From positions 11,313 to 16,439 of the forward strand of contig DMTU01000144.1 of assembly GCA_003476595.1 (NCBI GenBank): 5,127 bases of DNA, in the 5' to 3' direction. Numbering within the stretch: the first letter of the stretch is position 1; each line of letters opens with the position of its first letter. The DNA comes from Acidimicrobiaceae bacterium (GTDB lineage Bacteria > Actinomycetota > Acidimicrobiia > Acidimicrobiales > Salinilacustritrichaceae). Shown piece by piece: positions 1 through 5,127 of the stretch. The notes below the pieces were generated by a model. It had not been told where the DNA came from and did no database searches. It saw only the letters and a list, made by a program, of their open reading frames with translations. Position numbers and translations under genes: made by a program.

Positions 1-81
1 GGTGTCGTCGTCGCCGCAGGCGGCGACGAGCAGCGCGGCGGCGAGGACCGCGGCCGCGCGGCGGAACGGGGGTCGTCCCAT
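1..81 (-). CDS. Lipoprotein, N-terminal fragment (runs off left edge)
   Basis: Only the first 27 codons are present, starting at ATG 81-79 on the minus strand. The peptide reads as a classic bacterial lipoprotein signal. It has a basic N-region (MGRPPFRR), a hydrophobic Ala/Leu/Val core of about 12 residues, and a lipobox LVAAC with the lipid-anchored cysteine at residue 22. A polar acidic stretch (GDDDT) follows, as is common just after the anchor of actinobacterial substrate-binding or chaperone lipoproteins. The start is well supported because a GAGGAG Shine-Dalgarno lies 8 bases upstream. The mature domain is outside the window, so its function cannot be assigned. It follows the membrane-protein gene on the same strand after 63 bases and could be co-transcribed with it. 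The start and the lipoprotein class are seen directly; any role, such as metal handling, is speculation. Confidence 0.85.
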   Translation of the reverse strand, partial: MGRPPFRRAAAVLAAALLVAACGDDDT

Positions 82-89
82 GTTCAGGT

Positions 90-95
90 CTCCTC
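90..95 (-). promoter_or_regulatory. Ribosome binding site of the lipoprotein gene
   Basis: GAGGAG on the minus strand is a strong match to the anti-Shine-Dalgarno and sits 8 bases before ATG 81. It fixes the start of the lipoprotein gene and indicates a leadered transcript. This contrasts with the membrane-protein gene upstream, which lacks a Shine-Dalgarno. Confidence 0.75.
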
Positions 96-121
96 GTGGT
101 GGTTCGTTCGTGGTCGGTCGG

Positions 122-144
122 ACCGGCCGGTGCCGGCCCCGGGG
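122..144. repeat. GC-only palindrome cluster after the membrane-protein stop
   Basis: Immediately 3' of the membrane-protein stop, on the minus strand, are an 8-base palindrome CCCCGGGG (137-144) and a 10-base palindrome ACCGGCCGGT (122-131). Between them GGCCG and CGGCC arms can pair across a GCAC loop (125-138). The RNA could fold strongly, but no U-tract follows, so this is not a canonical intrinsic terminator. It might act as an attenuator or mRNA-stabilising hairpin before the lipoprotein gene, or simply reflect base composition. Confidence 0.3.
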
Positions 145-699
145 TCAGCGGGCGCCGACCACCGGCGGGGCGCGGAGCCCGACCGAGACCGCCACCGCAC
201 GCTGGACGCGCACGGTCACGGAGACGAAGGAGACGGGAGGGCAGACCAGGTCGCGCAGGACGCGGCCGCCACCCGTGAGGAGGCGCACCACCCGACGGAC
301 GGTGTCGATCGACCGGGTGATGAGGTAGGCGACCGCCACCTGCGCCACGAGCCCGAACCACACGCCCCGCTCGGTGAGGACGCTGGACGCGGCGTCGCCG
401 ACCGCGACGCGCTCGCCGACCTCCTGGACGGCGAAGACGCCGAGCTGGACGAGGGCGAGCGTCCGGAACGGGATGGCGCCGGCGAGGCCGAGCTGGCGGC
501 TCGTGCGGATCGCCCACGCGAGCGCAGCGACGACCCCGAGGGGGATGGCGACGGCTGCTGCGGCGGGCAGGTAGGCGTGCCCACCGAGGGCGGCCTCGCG
601 CGCCGCAGCCTGCGGGTGTGCGACCCCGTAGCCCACGATGTGGCCCACGGCGACGCCGGACACGGCCAGCATCGAGATCGCGACGCCACGGGGGCTCAT
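145..699 (-). CDS. Four-helix integral membrane protein, unknown function
   Basis: A 184-residue hydrophobic protein. Likely membrane helices are at about residues 7-27, 43-64, 76-94 and 113-130. The first helix contains GHIVGYGVAHP (His20, His28), and the following loop carries GGHAYLP (His41). A conserved-looking acidic motif QEVGER lies at 92-97 after helix 3. The roughly 50-residue tail after helix 4 is Arg/Val-rich, has a single Cys at 153, and ends in APPVVGAR. The clustered histidines near one membrane face could bind a metal or heme, but that is inference. I recall similar small membrane proteins next to actinobacterial copper-handling lipoproteins, but this is not shown here. ATG 699 is chosen because it leads directly into helix 1 and sits 7 bases after a -10-like TAGCGT, with no Shine-Dalgarno, which suggests leaderless translation. 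A lipoprotein gene follows 63 bases downstream on the same strand. Confidence 0.8.
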   Translation of the reverse strand: MSPRGVAISMLAVSGVAVGHIVGYGVAHPQAAAREAALGGHAYLPAAAAVAIPLGVVAALAWAIRTSRQLGLAGAIPFRTLALVQLGVFAVQEVGERVAVGDAASSVLTERGVWFGLVAQVAVAYLITRSIDTVRRVVRLLTGGGRVLRDLVCPPVSFVSVTVRVQRAVAVSVGLRAPPVVGAR

Positions 700-706
700 G
701 GGTACG

Positions 707-712
707 ACGCTA
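707..712 (-). promoter_or_regulatory. Candidate leaderless -10 element for the membrane-protein gene
   Basis: On the minus strand TAGCGT (TANNNT) ends 7 bases before ATG 699, which places the predicted transcription start at or next to the A of the start codon. There is no Shine-Dalgarno in between. This is the standard arrangement of leaderless actinobacterial genes. No good -35 hexamer is visible; a GGAAAC (733-728) lies upstream but at loose spacing for an ECF-type promoter. If real, the membrane-protein gene has its own promoter rather than depending on read-through from the ligase gene. Confidence 0.45.
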
Positions 713-762
713 GCCCTGCACCGCCCGGTTTCCGGATTCGGCGGGGTCCGACCCCCGTGCGC

Positions 763-2454
763 TCAGACGTGCACCAGCTCGAGCTGGCCGTCGAGGTAGC
801 GGGCCCGGCACAGGGCGCGCTGGAGCTTGCCGCTGCTGGTCTTGGGCAGGGTGCCCGGCGCGACGAGCACGACGTCCTTGGCCGGGATCCCGGCGACCGC
901 CTGCGCCCGGTGCTGCACGTCGGCCCGCACCGGCGACAGATCGGTGCCGCCCTCGGGCGGGCGGGCCTCGGCGACCACGACCATGCCCTCCTTGCCCTTC
1001 GCGGTCTCCACGCCGAAGGCGATGACGTTGCCGGCCCGCACCCCGTCGACGTCGTTGCAGGCGCGCTCGACGTCCTCGGGGAACACGTTGCGCCCCGCGA
1101 CGATGATCACGTCCTTGATGCGACCGCAGAGCACCAGCTCGCCGTCGACGAGGTAGCCGAGGTCGCCGGTGCGCAGCCAGCCGTCGTGGAACAGCTCGTC
1201 GTTCAGCTCGGGACGCCCGTAGTAGCCGGCGCACACCGAGGTCCCTCGGATCTCCAGCTCGCCGACCTCGCGCTCGTGCAGCTCTCGGCCGTCGTCGGGG
1301 CCCACGATGCGGATCTCCAGCCCGGGGACGGCCCGCCCGAGCAGGGCGAAGCTGCGGGCGTTGTCGGCGCCGGGATCGGCCGGCGCGGCGTACCGCTCGG
1401 TCTCCAGCACCCGGCGGTCGACGGTGTCGACGACGAGGCCCCGGCCCGGAGGCGGGAAGGTGCCGGCGATGGCGACCTCGGCCATCCCGAACGCGGGGAA
1501 CGCGGACCCGCGCGGCATGCCGAAGGGTGCCCCGGCATCGAGGAAGTCCTCCACCGTGCGCGGGTCGATCGGCTCGGCGCCGTTCAGCACGACGCGCAGC
1601 TTCGACAGGTCGAGCTGCTCGCCCTCGCGGGCGGCGCGGCGCAGCGCTCGGGTGGCGAGCACGTAGGAGAAGTTCGGGCCGGCCGTGGCGGTGCCGCCGT
1701 ACCGGGACATCCACTGCATCCAGCGAGCGGGCGACGCGAGGAAGTCCTGGGGGGCGCCGAGCACCATCCGGGTGCCGGTGGTCATCGCGAGCGACAGGAT
1801 CCCGACCAGGCCCATGTCGTGGTACAGCGGCAGCCACGACACCAGGACGTCGTCGTCGACGGCCAGCTCCGCGGCTTCGGCGATCGCGTCGAGGTTGGCG
1901 CACACGGCGCGGTGCGGCAGCACGACGCCCTTCGGGTCCGACGTGGAGCCGCTGGTGAACTGCAGGATGGCGTTCGCACCCGGATCCGGGTCCGGCGAGT
2001 CGAACGGCGCATCGGTCACCAGCTCGTCGAAGACGACGAGGGGCGGGTCGCCCGGCTCGGGCGTGACGAAGGCGGCGAGGTCGGGATCGGCGACGACGAG
2101 GGAGACGTCGGCGTCCAGGATCCGCTGGCGGGTCTGGGCGATGAACTCGTCGAGCGATCCCATCCGCATCGGGAGCGGCAGCACGACGATGGTCGCACCG
2201 GCCAGCCACACCGCCTGGATGCCGGTGACCAGGGACCGGGTCGTCGGTCCGAGCAGGGCGACGTGGTCGCCGGGGCGGATCCCCCGCTGCTGCATGGCGG
2301 CGGCCATGGCCATCGCCTCGTCGTGGACGTCGGACCACGGGACCGTGACGTGGACGTCGCCGGAGACGAAGGTGACGTCGTGGCCTCGGGCGGCACCGGC
2401 CGCGACCCGGGTGGCGAGGGTGTCATGGGAGGCGCCGGAGCGGCGCGGAGTCAT
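763..2454 (-). CDS. Fatty acyl-AMP ligase-like adenylate-forming enzyme (FAAL/FadD family)
   Basis: A 563-residue ANL-superfamily enzyme that activates a carboxylic acid with ATP to an acyl-adenylate, then normally passes it to a carrier protein or CoA. Motifs appear in order: P-loop FTSGSTSDPKG (166-176), LPLYHDMGL (208-216, typical of FAALs), PNFSYVLA (260-267), NGAEPI (291-296), FPAFGMAE (319-326), GWLRTGDLG (425-433), GRIKDVIIVAGRN (444-456), and the C-terminal catalytic lysine in PKTSSGK (Lys543). The segment at about 340-375 between FGMAE and GRAVPG matches the place of the FAAL-specific insertion. Length is near or slightly below the family norm. No polyketide synthase, NRPS or acyl carrier gene is adjacent, so the acceptor is unknown. 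ATG 2454 begins the family-like N-terminus; a GTG two codons upstream (2460-2458) is an alternative. Only a weak GAAG lies upstream. AMP-forming ligase is certain; FAAL rather than acyl-CoA synthetase is likely but not proven. Confidence 0.93.
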   Translation of the reverse strand: MTPRRSGASHDTLATRVAAGAARGHDVTFVSGDVHVTVPWSDVHDEAMAMAAAMQQRGIRPGDHVALLGPTTRSLVTGIQAVWLAGATIVVLPLPMRMGSLDEFIAQTRQRILDADVSLVVADPDLAAFVTPEPGDPPLVVFDELVTDAPFDSPDPDPGANAILQFTSGSTSDPKGVVLPHRAVCANLDAIAEAAELAVDDDVLVSWLPLYHDMGLVGILSLAMTTGTRMVLGAPQDFLASPARWMQWMSRYGGTATAGPNFSYVLATRALRRAAREGEQLDLSKLRVVLNGAEPIDPRTVEDFLDAGAPFGMPRGSAFPAFGMAEVAIAGTFPPPGRGLVVDTVDRRVLETERYAAPADPGADNARSFALLGRAVPGLEIRIVGPDDGRELHEREVGELEIRGTSVCAGYYGRPELNDELFHDGWLRTGDLGYLVDGELVLCGRIKDVIIVAGRNVFPEDVERACNDVDGVRAGNVIAFGVETAKGKEGMVVVAEARPPEGGTDLSPVRADVQHRAQAVAGIPAKDVVLVAPGTLPKTSSGKLQRALCRARYLDGQLELVHV

Positions 2455-2478
2455 GGGCACGTCGGCTTCGACCACCGC

Positions 2479-2516
2479 GCGGCCGTGCCCGTTACCCCGT
2501 TTCGCAGAACGGCCGC
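2479..2516. repeat. Nested inverted repeats, possible operator
   Basis: GCGGCCGT (2479-2486) and ACGGCCGC (2509-2516) are a perfect 8-base inverted repeat with a 22-base spacer. A second perfect repeat, CCGTT (2497-2501) and AACGG (2508-2512) with a 6-base gap, overlaps its right arm. The pair sits at the middle of the 81-base divergent gap, where a dimeric regulator would be expected to bind. In DNA this GC-rich, short repeats also occur by chance, and no regulator gene is in the window. Confidence 0.35.
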
Positions 2517-2523
2517 ACCGTGC

Positions 2524-2527
2524 GAGG
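2524..2527 (+). promoter_or_regulatory. Shine-Dalgarno-like GAGG of the SRPBCC gene
   Basis: GAGG lies 8 bases before ATG 2536. It is short, but it helps decide this start because the reading frame stays open for a long way upstream, antisense to the ligase gene. Confidence 0.5.
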
Positions 2528-2535
2528 CTCCGGCC

Positions 2536-3009
2536 ATGACGCCGATCACCCCCCAACCGCTCGAGTGGATCGACACCGCCCCGGTGCGCGCCTCCCGGAG
2601 CCGACGGATCGCCCAGCCGCCTGCGGTCGTGTGGGAGGCGATCGCCGACCACGCCGGCTGGACGGAGTGGTTCCCCCGCCTCGTCGCGGTCACGCCCGGC
2701 CCCGTCGCCGACGCCGTCGGTGGCACCCGGACCGTGGACCTCGGCGCCGCCGCGGTCGAGGAGGAGTTCCTGGCCTGGGAGCCCGAGCGGCGCTTCGCGT
2801 TCACGGTCACCGGGTCGACCCGACCCGGCCTGCGCTCGATGGTCGAGGACATCCGGGTGACCCCCGATGGCGACCGGGCCTGCACGGTGACCTACACCAT
2901 GGGCATCGACCCGGTGGGCGGCAAGTTGCTCCGCCCCGTCGCCGCACCGCTGCTGCGCAAGGTGATCTCCGACGGGCTCGCCGGTCTCGCCGGCCACGTG
3001 CGGGGCTGA
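2536..3009 (+). CDS. SRPBCC family (polyketide cyclase/dehydrase-like) protein
   Basis: A 157-residue cytosolic protein with the START/Bet v1-like helix-grip fold, which encloses a hydrophobic cavity. The features run in family order. There is a first strand with basic residues (ASRSRRI, 19-25), the entry motif PPAVVWEAIADHAGWTEWFP (residues 28-47), and VGGTRTVDLG (61-70). Next comes EEEFLAWEPERRFAFTVTG (75-93), then the later strands around VEDIRVTPDGDRACTVTYTM. A long amphipathic C-terminal helix follows (about 132-156). Length is normal for a single-domain member. Such proteins bind or modify lipids, polyketides or other hydrophobic ligands, and most are uncharacterised. No catalytic residues can be named. 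The gene is divergent from the acyl-AMP ligase and is followed 11 bases later by a kinase-fold gene, so it is probably the first gene of a two-gene transcript. ATG 2536 is supported by fold length and a nearby GAGG. The true ligand is unknown. Confidence 0.85.
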   Translation: MTPITPQPLEWIDTAPVRASRSRRIAQPPAVVWEAIADHAGWTEWFPRLVAVTPGPVADAVGGTRTVDLGAAAVEEEFLAWEPERRFAFTVTGSTRPGLRSMVEDIRVTPDGDRACTVTYTMGIDPVGGKLLRPVAAPLLRKVISDGLAGLAGHVRG

Positions 3010-3020
3010 TCACCCGGGCC

Positions 3021-3959
3021 ATGGAGGCCAGCGGCGGCCAGCGAATCGAGTGGCACGAGGTCGGACCCGACGTCCGGCGCACCATCGAATCGCGCCTCGG
3101 CGCGGCGGTCGTCGATGCCCGCAACCAGCCCGGCGGCTTCTCCCCCGGTCTCGCTGCCCGCTGCACCCTGCGCGATGGTCGCCGCGCCTTCGTGAAGGCG
3201 GTGTCGCCCGACCAGAACCCGCATGCCTGCCGTATCCACCGGCGGGAGGCCGAGGTGGCCGCCCAGCTGCCGTCCGACCTGCCCGTCCCCCGCCTGGTGC
3301 ACGTCGTGGACGACGGCCACTGGGTGGCCCTGGTGTTCGAGGAGGTCGAGGGCGTCCAACCGGCCGAGCCGTGGACGCACGACCAGCTCGACGTCGTGCT
3401 CCCCGCCCTCCAGCGCTTCGCGGAGCGCACGACCCCGACGCCCGTCCCCGGGTTGCAGACCGTCGAGGCCCGCTACGGCGCGGCGTTCCAGGGATGGCGC
3501 CGCCTGGCCGCCGGCGACGCGGATCCGTCCTCGTACGGCCCGGACGTGGTCGCGGCCATCGACCGCCTCGCCGTCCTCGAGGAACCGTGGGCCGCGGCCG
3601 CGTCGGGCGACACCCTGCTCCACACCGACCTGCGCGCCGACAACCTGCTCATCACCCCGACCGGCGACGTCGTCCTCGTCGACTGGCCGTGGGCGTGCAC
3701 CGGCGCGGCCTTCGTCGACCTGGCCATGCTGCTGCCCTCGGTGGGCCTCGGCGGCCCGGATCCGGCCTCGGTCATCGAGGCGCACCACCTCTTCGCCGGC
3801 GTCGACCCGGACGCGCTGGTCGCGGTGCTCGCCGCCCTCGCCGGGTTCTTCGTCCGCCAGTCCCTGGATCCGCCCCCGGCCGGGTTGCCCGCGATCCGTT
3901 CCTTCCAGCGAGCGCAGGCCCAGGTCGCGCTCGGGTGGCTCCTCCCCCGCATCGCGTGA
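3021..3959 (+). CDS. Aminoglycoside phosphotransferase-fold small-molecule kinase
   Basis: A 312-residue protein with the APH/choline-kinase fold. The N-lobe has a glycine-rich GGFSPGLAAR (38-47), the ATP-binding lysine in AFVKAV (Lys59), and a helix glutamate in HRREAEV (Glu76). The hinge region is VALVFEEVEG (102-111). The C-lobe has the Brenner motif HTDLRADN (201-208; catalytic Asp203, Asn208) and the metal-binding aspartate in VLVDW (Asp221). All key kinase residues are intact, so it should be active. The family phosphorylates diverse small molecules, and membership alone does not predict antibiotic resistance; this branch is widespread and chromosomal in actinobacteria. It begins 11 bases after the SRPBCC stop with almost no Shine-Dalgarno of its own, which suggests translational coupling. 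ATG 3021 is the first ATG that avoids overlap. The substrate is unknown. Confidence 0.9.
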   Translation: MEASGGQRIEWHEVGPDVRRTIESRLGAAVVDARNQPGGFSPGLAARCTLRDGRRAFVKAVSPDQNPHACRIHRREAEVAAQLPSDLPVPRLVHVVDDGHWVALVFEEVEGVQPAEPWTHDQLDVVLPALQRFAERTTPTPVPGLQTVEARYGAAFQGWRRLAAGDADPSSYGPDVVAAIDRLAVLEEPWAAAASGDTLLHTDLRADNLLITPTGDVVLVDWPWACTGAAFVDLAMLLPSVGLGGPDPASVIEAHHLFAGVDPDALVAVLAALAGFFVRQSLDPPPAGLPAIRSFQRAQAQVALGWLLPRIA

Positions 3960-3970
3960 CGTGGGAGGAT

Positions 3971-3995
3971 CTGCTGGCAGAGGTCCGGACAGCAG
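3971..3995. repeat. Inverted repeat between the kinase and metallopeptidase genes
   Basis: CTGCTG (3971-3976) and CAGCAG (3990-3995) form a perfect 6-base inverted repeat around a 13-base loop. It begins 11 bases after the kinase stop and ends 22 bases before the peptidase start. It could be a weak terminator stem or an operator; there is no T-run, so a standard intrinsic terminator is unlikely. The rest of the 58-base gap holds only the peptidase leader. Confidence 0.25.
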
Positions 3996-4005
3996 GACGA
4001 CGGGG

Positions 4006-4011
4006 TAGGGG
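4006..4011 (+). promoter_or_regulatory. Leader element of the metallopeptidase gene (weak SD or -10)
   Basis: TAGGGG ends 6 bases before ATG 4018. Its AGGGG part (4007-4011) is correctly spaced for a weak Shine-Dalgarno. The TA start also resembles a degenerate -10 close to the start codon, as in leaderless genes, but the final T of TANNNT is displaced by one base. The sequence alone cannot decide between the two readings. Confidence 0.35.
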
Positions 4012-4017
4012 TGGCCG

Positions 4018-4899
4018 ATGAAGTTCAACCGACGGGCCCGACTCGACTCCGACCAGGTCCGCACGCGCAAGGGCGGGGCGGCCGCGGTGGGCGGGGGCGC
4101 CGGCATCGTCGGCGTCCTCGTGGTCCTGGCCCTGCAGTTCCTGGGGGGCGGCGGGGGCGACCTGAGCGGCGCACTCGGCGCGCTCGAGGGAACCCGCACC
4201 GGCGGCCAGGGCGCCTCCAGCGAGCCGATCGAGGGCTGCGAGACCGGCGCCGACGCCGAGCGGGACCAGGAGTGCCGCATCGTCGCCGTGGTCAACAGCA
4301 TCCAGGACCTGTGGGCCACCCAGCTGCAGGGCTACCAGCCGGCGATCACCAACTTCTTCACCGGCGGCGTGACCACCGGCGGGTGCGGCTCGGCGAGCTC
4401 CGCGGTCGGACCCTTCTACTGCCCCGCCGACCAGCAGATCTACATCGACCTCGGCTTCTTCGACGATCTGGAGTCCCGCTTCGGCGCCTCCGGCGGCGAC
4501 TTCGCCGAGGCCTACGTCCTGGCCCACGAGTACGGCCACCACGTCCAGAACCTCATCGGCGTGCGCGCCGAGCGGGGCAGCGGACCCGAGAGCGACGCCG
4601 TGCGCCAGGAGCTGCAGGCCGACTGCTTCGCCGGCGTGTGGGCCAACCACGCCACCACCACCCCGGACCCGGCCACCGGCGAGATCCTGATCCTCGAGCT
4701 CACCGACCAGGACATCGACGAGGCGCTCAGCGCGGCGGCGGCCGTCGGCGACGACCGGATCCAGGAAGCCGCCACCGGTCAGGTGGACCCCCACACCTGG
4801 ACGCACGGCTCCGCCGAGCAGCGCCAGCAGTGGTTCCTCACCGGCTACGAGACCGGCGACCCGAACCGCTGCGACACCTTCGCCGCCGACCAGCTGTGA
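4018..4899 (+). CDS. Membrane-anchored neutral zinc metallopeptidase (YpfJ/KPN_02809 family)
   Basis: A 293-residue protein of the putative neutral zinc metallopeptidase family typified by E. coli YpfJ. A short cytoplasmic N-terminus (MKFNRRARLDSDQVRTRKGG) leads into one membrane helix (about 22-42), then a Gly-rich linker, and a catalytic domain predicted to lie outside the membrane. The zinc site is HEYGHH (HExxH: His170, Glu171, His174). The likely third ligand is Glu198 in QELQADCFAG. The family's C-terminal THGSAEQRQQWF motif is at 262-273. CxSA-type and FYCP segments (Cys123, Cys135) plus Cys74, Cys86, Cys203 and Cys285 may form disulfides outside the cell. Length and motif order match intact members. 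Substrates are unknown; the role is inferred as envelope proteolysis. The start is certain because the N-terminus matches the family pattern before the helix. The stop touches the convergent leuS stop with no base between. Confidence 0.95.
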   Translation: MKFNRRARLDSDQVRTRKGGAAAVGGGAGIVGVLVVLALQFLGGGGGDLSGALGALEGTRTGGQGASSEPIEGCETGADAERDQECRIVAVVNSIQDLWATQLQGYQPAITNFFTGGVTTGGCGSASSAVGPFYCPADQQIYIDLGFFDDLESRFGASGGDFAEAYVLAHEYGHHVQNLIGVRAERGSGPESDAVRQELQADCFAGVWANHATTTPDPATGEILILELTDQDIDEALSAAAAVGDDRIQEAATGQVDPHTWTHGSAEQRQQWFLTGYETGDPNRCDTFAADQL

Positions 4900-5127
4900 C
4901 TACGGAACGATGTTGACGATGTTCGGCGGGCGCACGATGACCTTGCGGGGCTCGCCATCGAGGTGACCCTGCACGGCGTCGCTGGCCAGGGCCAGCGCCC
5001 GGGCCTCGTCCTCGGAGATGTCGGGTGAGACCTCGATGCGGTCGCGCACCTTGCCCTTCACCTGCACCACCATCGTGACGCGATCCACGGCCAGCATCGC
5101 CGGATCGTGGGTCGGCCAGGCCTGCTC
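4900..5127 (-). CDS. leuS: Leucine--tRNA ligase, C-terminal end (partial)
   Basis: The last 75 codons and stop of leucyl-tRNA synthetase; the remainder lies beyond the right edge. The visible part begins [12 protein letters not shown] and continues with [15 protein letters not shown], then [22 protein letters not shown] and [14 protein letters not shown] before TAG. This is the diagnostic bacterial LeuS C-terminal domain (VQVNGKVRD... HLDG...[14 protein letters not shown]), which contacts the tRNA elbow and is needed for aminoacylation. In full, LeuS charges tRNA-Leu with leucine using ATP in the cytoplasm and proofreads through its CP1 domain; those catalytic and editing domains are not in view. 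The last codon meets the convergent metallopeptidase stop with zero spacing, and no terminator hairpin is visible between them. A methionine inside this stretch (codon 66 from the stop) could be mistaken for a start but is internal. Confidence 0.96.
   Translation of the reverse strand, partial: EQAWPTHDPAMLAVDRVTMVVQVKGKVRDRIEVSPDISEDEARALALASDAVQGHLDGEPRKVIVRPPNIVNIVP

Larger units (their letters stand above)
2455..2535. promoter_or_regulatory. Divergent promoter region between the ligase and SRPBCC genes
   Basis: These 81 bases separate two head-to-head start codons, so they must carry the promoters or leaders of both transcripts unless transcription begins inside a gene. The centre (about 2491-2510) is the least GC-rich part. 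On the minus strand TAACGG (2494-2489) is a weak -10 candidate. No convincing -10/-35 pair is visible on the plus strand. Nested inverted repeats in the middle could be an operator controlling both directions. Confidence 0.55.

Noticed and set aside
720..745. Hairpin CCGG-AAA-CCGG as a terminator after the ligase gene
   Set aside because: The stem is only four base pairs with a three-base loop and no T-tract; it is not distinguishable from GC-rich background.
710..2338. Minus-strand open frame of about 540 codons overlapping the ligase
   Set aside because: Its product is Arg/Pro/Ala/Gly-rich without motifs. It is the shifted-frame shadow of the ligase gene, which has complete ANL motifs.
2455..2997. 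In-frame upstream extension of the ligase on the minus strand, adding about 180 codons
   Set aside because: The extension is antisense to the SRPBCC gene, has no family similarity, and the ligase N-terminus is complete from ATG 2454.
130..3009. A very long plus-strand open frame (about 960 codons) running antisense to the membrane-protein and ligase genes and into the SRPBCC gene
   Set aside because: Its sequence before position 2536 is low-complexity Asp/Gly/Arg/His/Glu-rich with no domain, and it mirrors the codon pattern of the opposite-strand genes. High-GC DNA lacks stop codons on the antisense frame, so only the 2536-3009 part is a gene.
3021..3959. Kinase as an antibiotic-resistance gene
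   Set aside because: The catalytic motifs show the fold only. The sequence resembles the widespread chromosomal branch, and there is no mobile-element context.
2892..4806. Long minus-strand open frames antisense to the kinase and metallopeptidase genes
   Set aside because: They are low-complexity Gly/Arg/Val/Ala-rich products with no domains, while the plus strand encodes two full conserved families.
4900..5097. A 65-residue stand-alone small protein starting at the internal methionine
   Set aside because: The frame stays open to the window edge and the sequence is the recognisable C-terminus of LeuS, so the methionine is internal.

Overview
The window is very GC-rich, is almost entirely coding, and uses G/C-ending codons in every gene, as is typical of Actinomycetota. 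The standalone FAAL-like ligase and the style of the leucyl-tRNA synthetase tail would fit Acidimicrobiia (an Iamia/Ilumatobacter-like organism), but that finer placement is inference. There are no tRNAs, rRNAs, mobile elements, CRISPR arrays or signs of gene decay. No stretch over 300 bases lacks a gene; the longest gap is 81 bases.

Layout. The left third is on the minus strand and contains, in transcription order, a 563-residue acyl-adenylate-forming ligase (763-2454), a four-helix membrane protein of unknown function (145-699), and the first 27 codons of a lipoprotein (1-81, running off the left edge). An 81-base divergent promoter region (2455-2535) separates the ligase from a plus-strand pair: a SRPBCC/polyketide-cyclase-like lipid-binding protein (2536-3009) and, 11 bases later, an aminoglycoside-phosphotransferase-fold kinase (3021-3959). 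After a 58-base gap comes a membrane-anchored YpfJ/KPN_02809-type zinc metallopeptidase (4018-4899). Its stop codon directly abuts that of the convergent leucyl-tRNA synthetase gene (leuS, 4900 to beyond the right edge).

How the genes may work together. The ligase activates fatty or other carboxylic acids as acyl-AMP. The divergent SRPBCC protein has a fold that binds hydrophobic ligands, so a shared lipid theme is plausible, but no carrier protein, polyketide synthase or other lipid enzyme lies in the window to confirm it. The membrane protein and lipoprotein may form a separate envelope pair. LeuS is housekeeping. Nothing here is clearly a new multi-gene system. The points most worth following up are the orphan FAAL-like ligase with its divergent SRPBCC-kinase pair, the uncharacterised His-bearing membrane protein next to a lipoprotein, a probable leaderless promoter, nested inverted repeats in the divergent promoter, and the zero-gap convergent stops at the right end.
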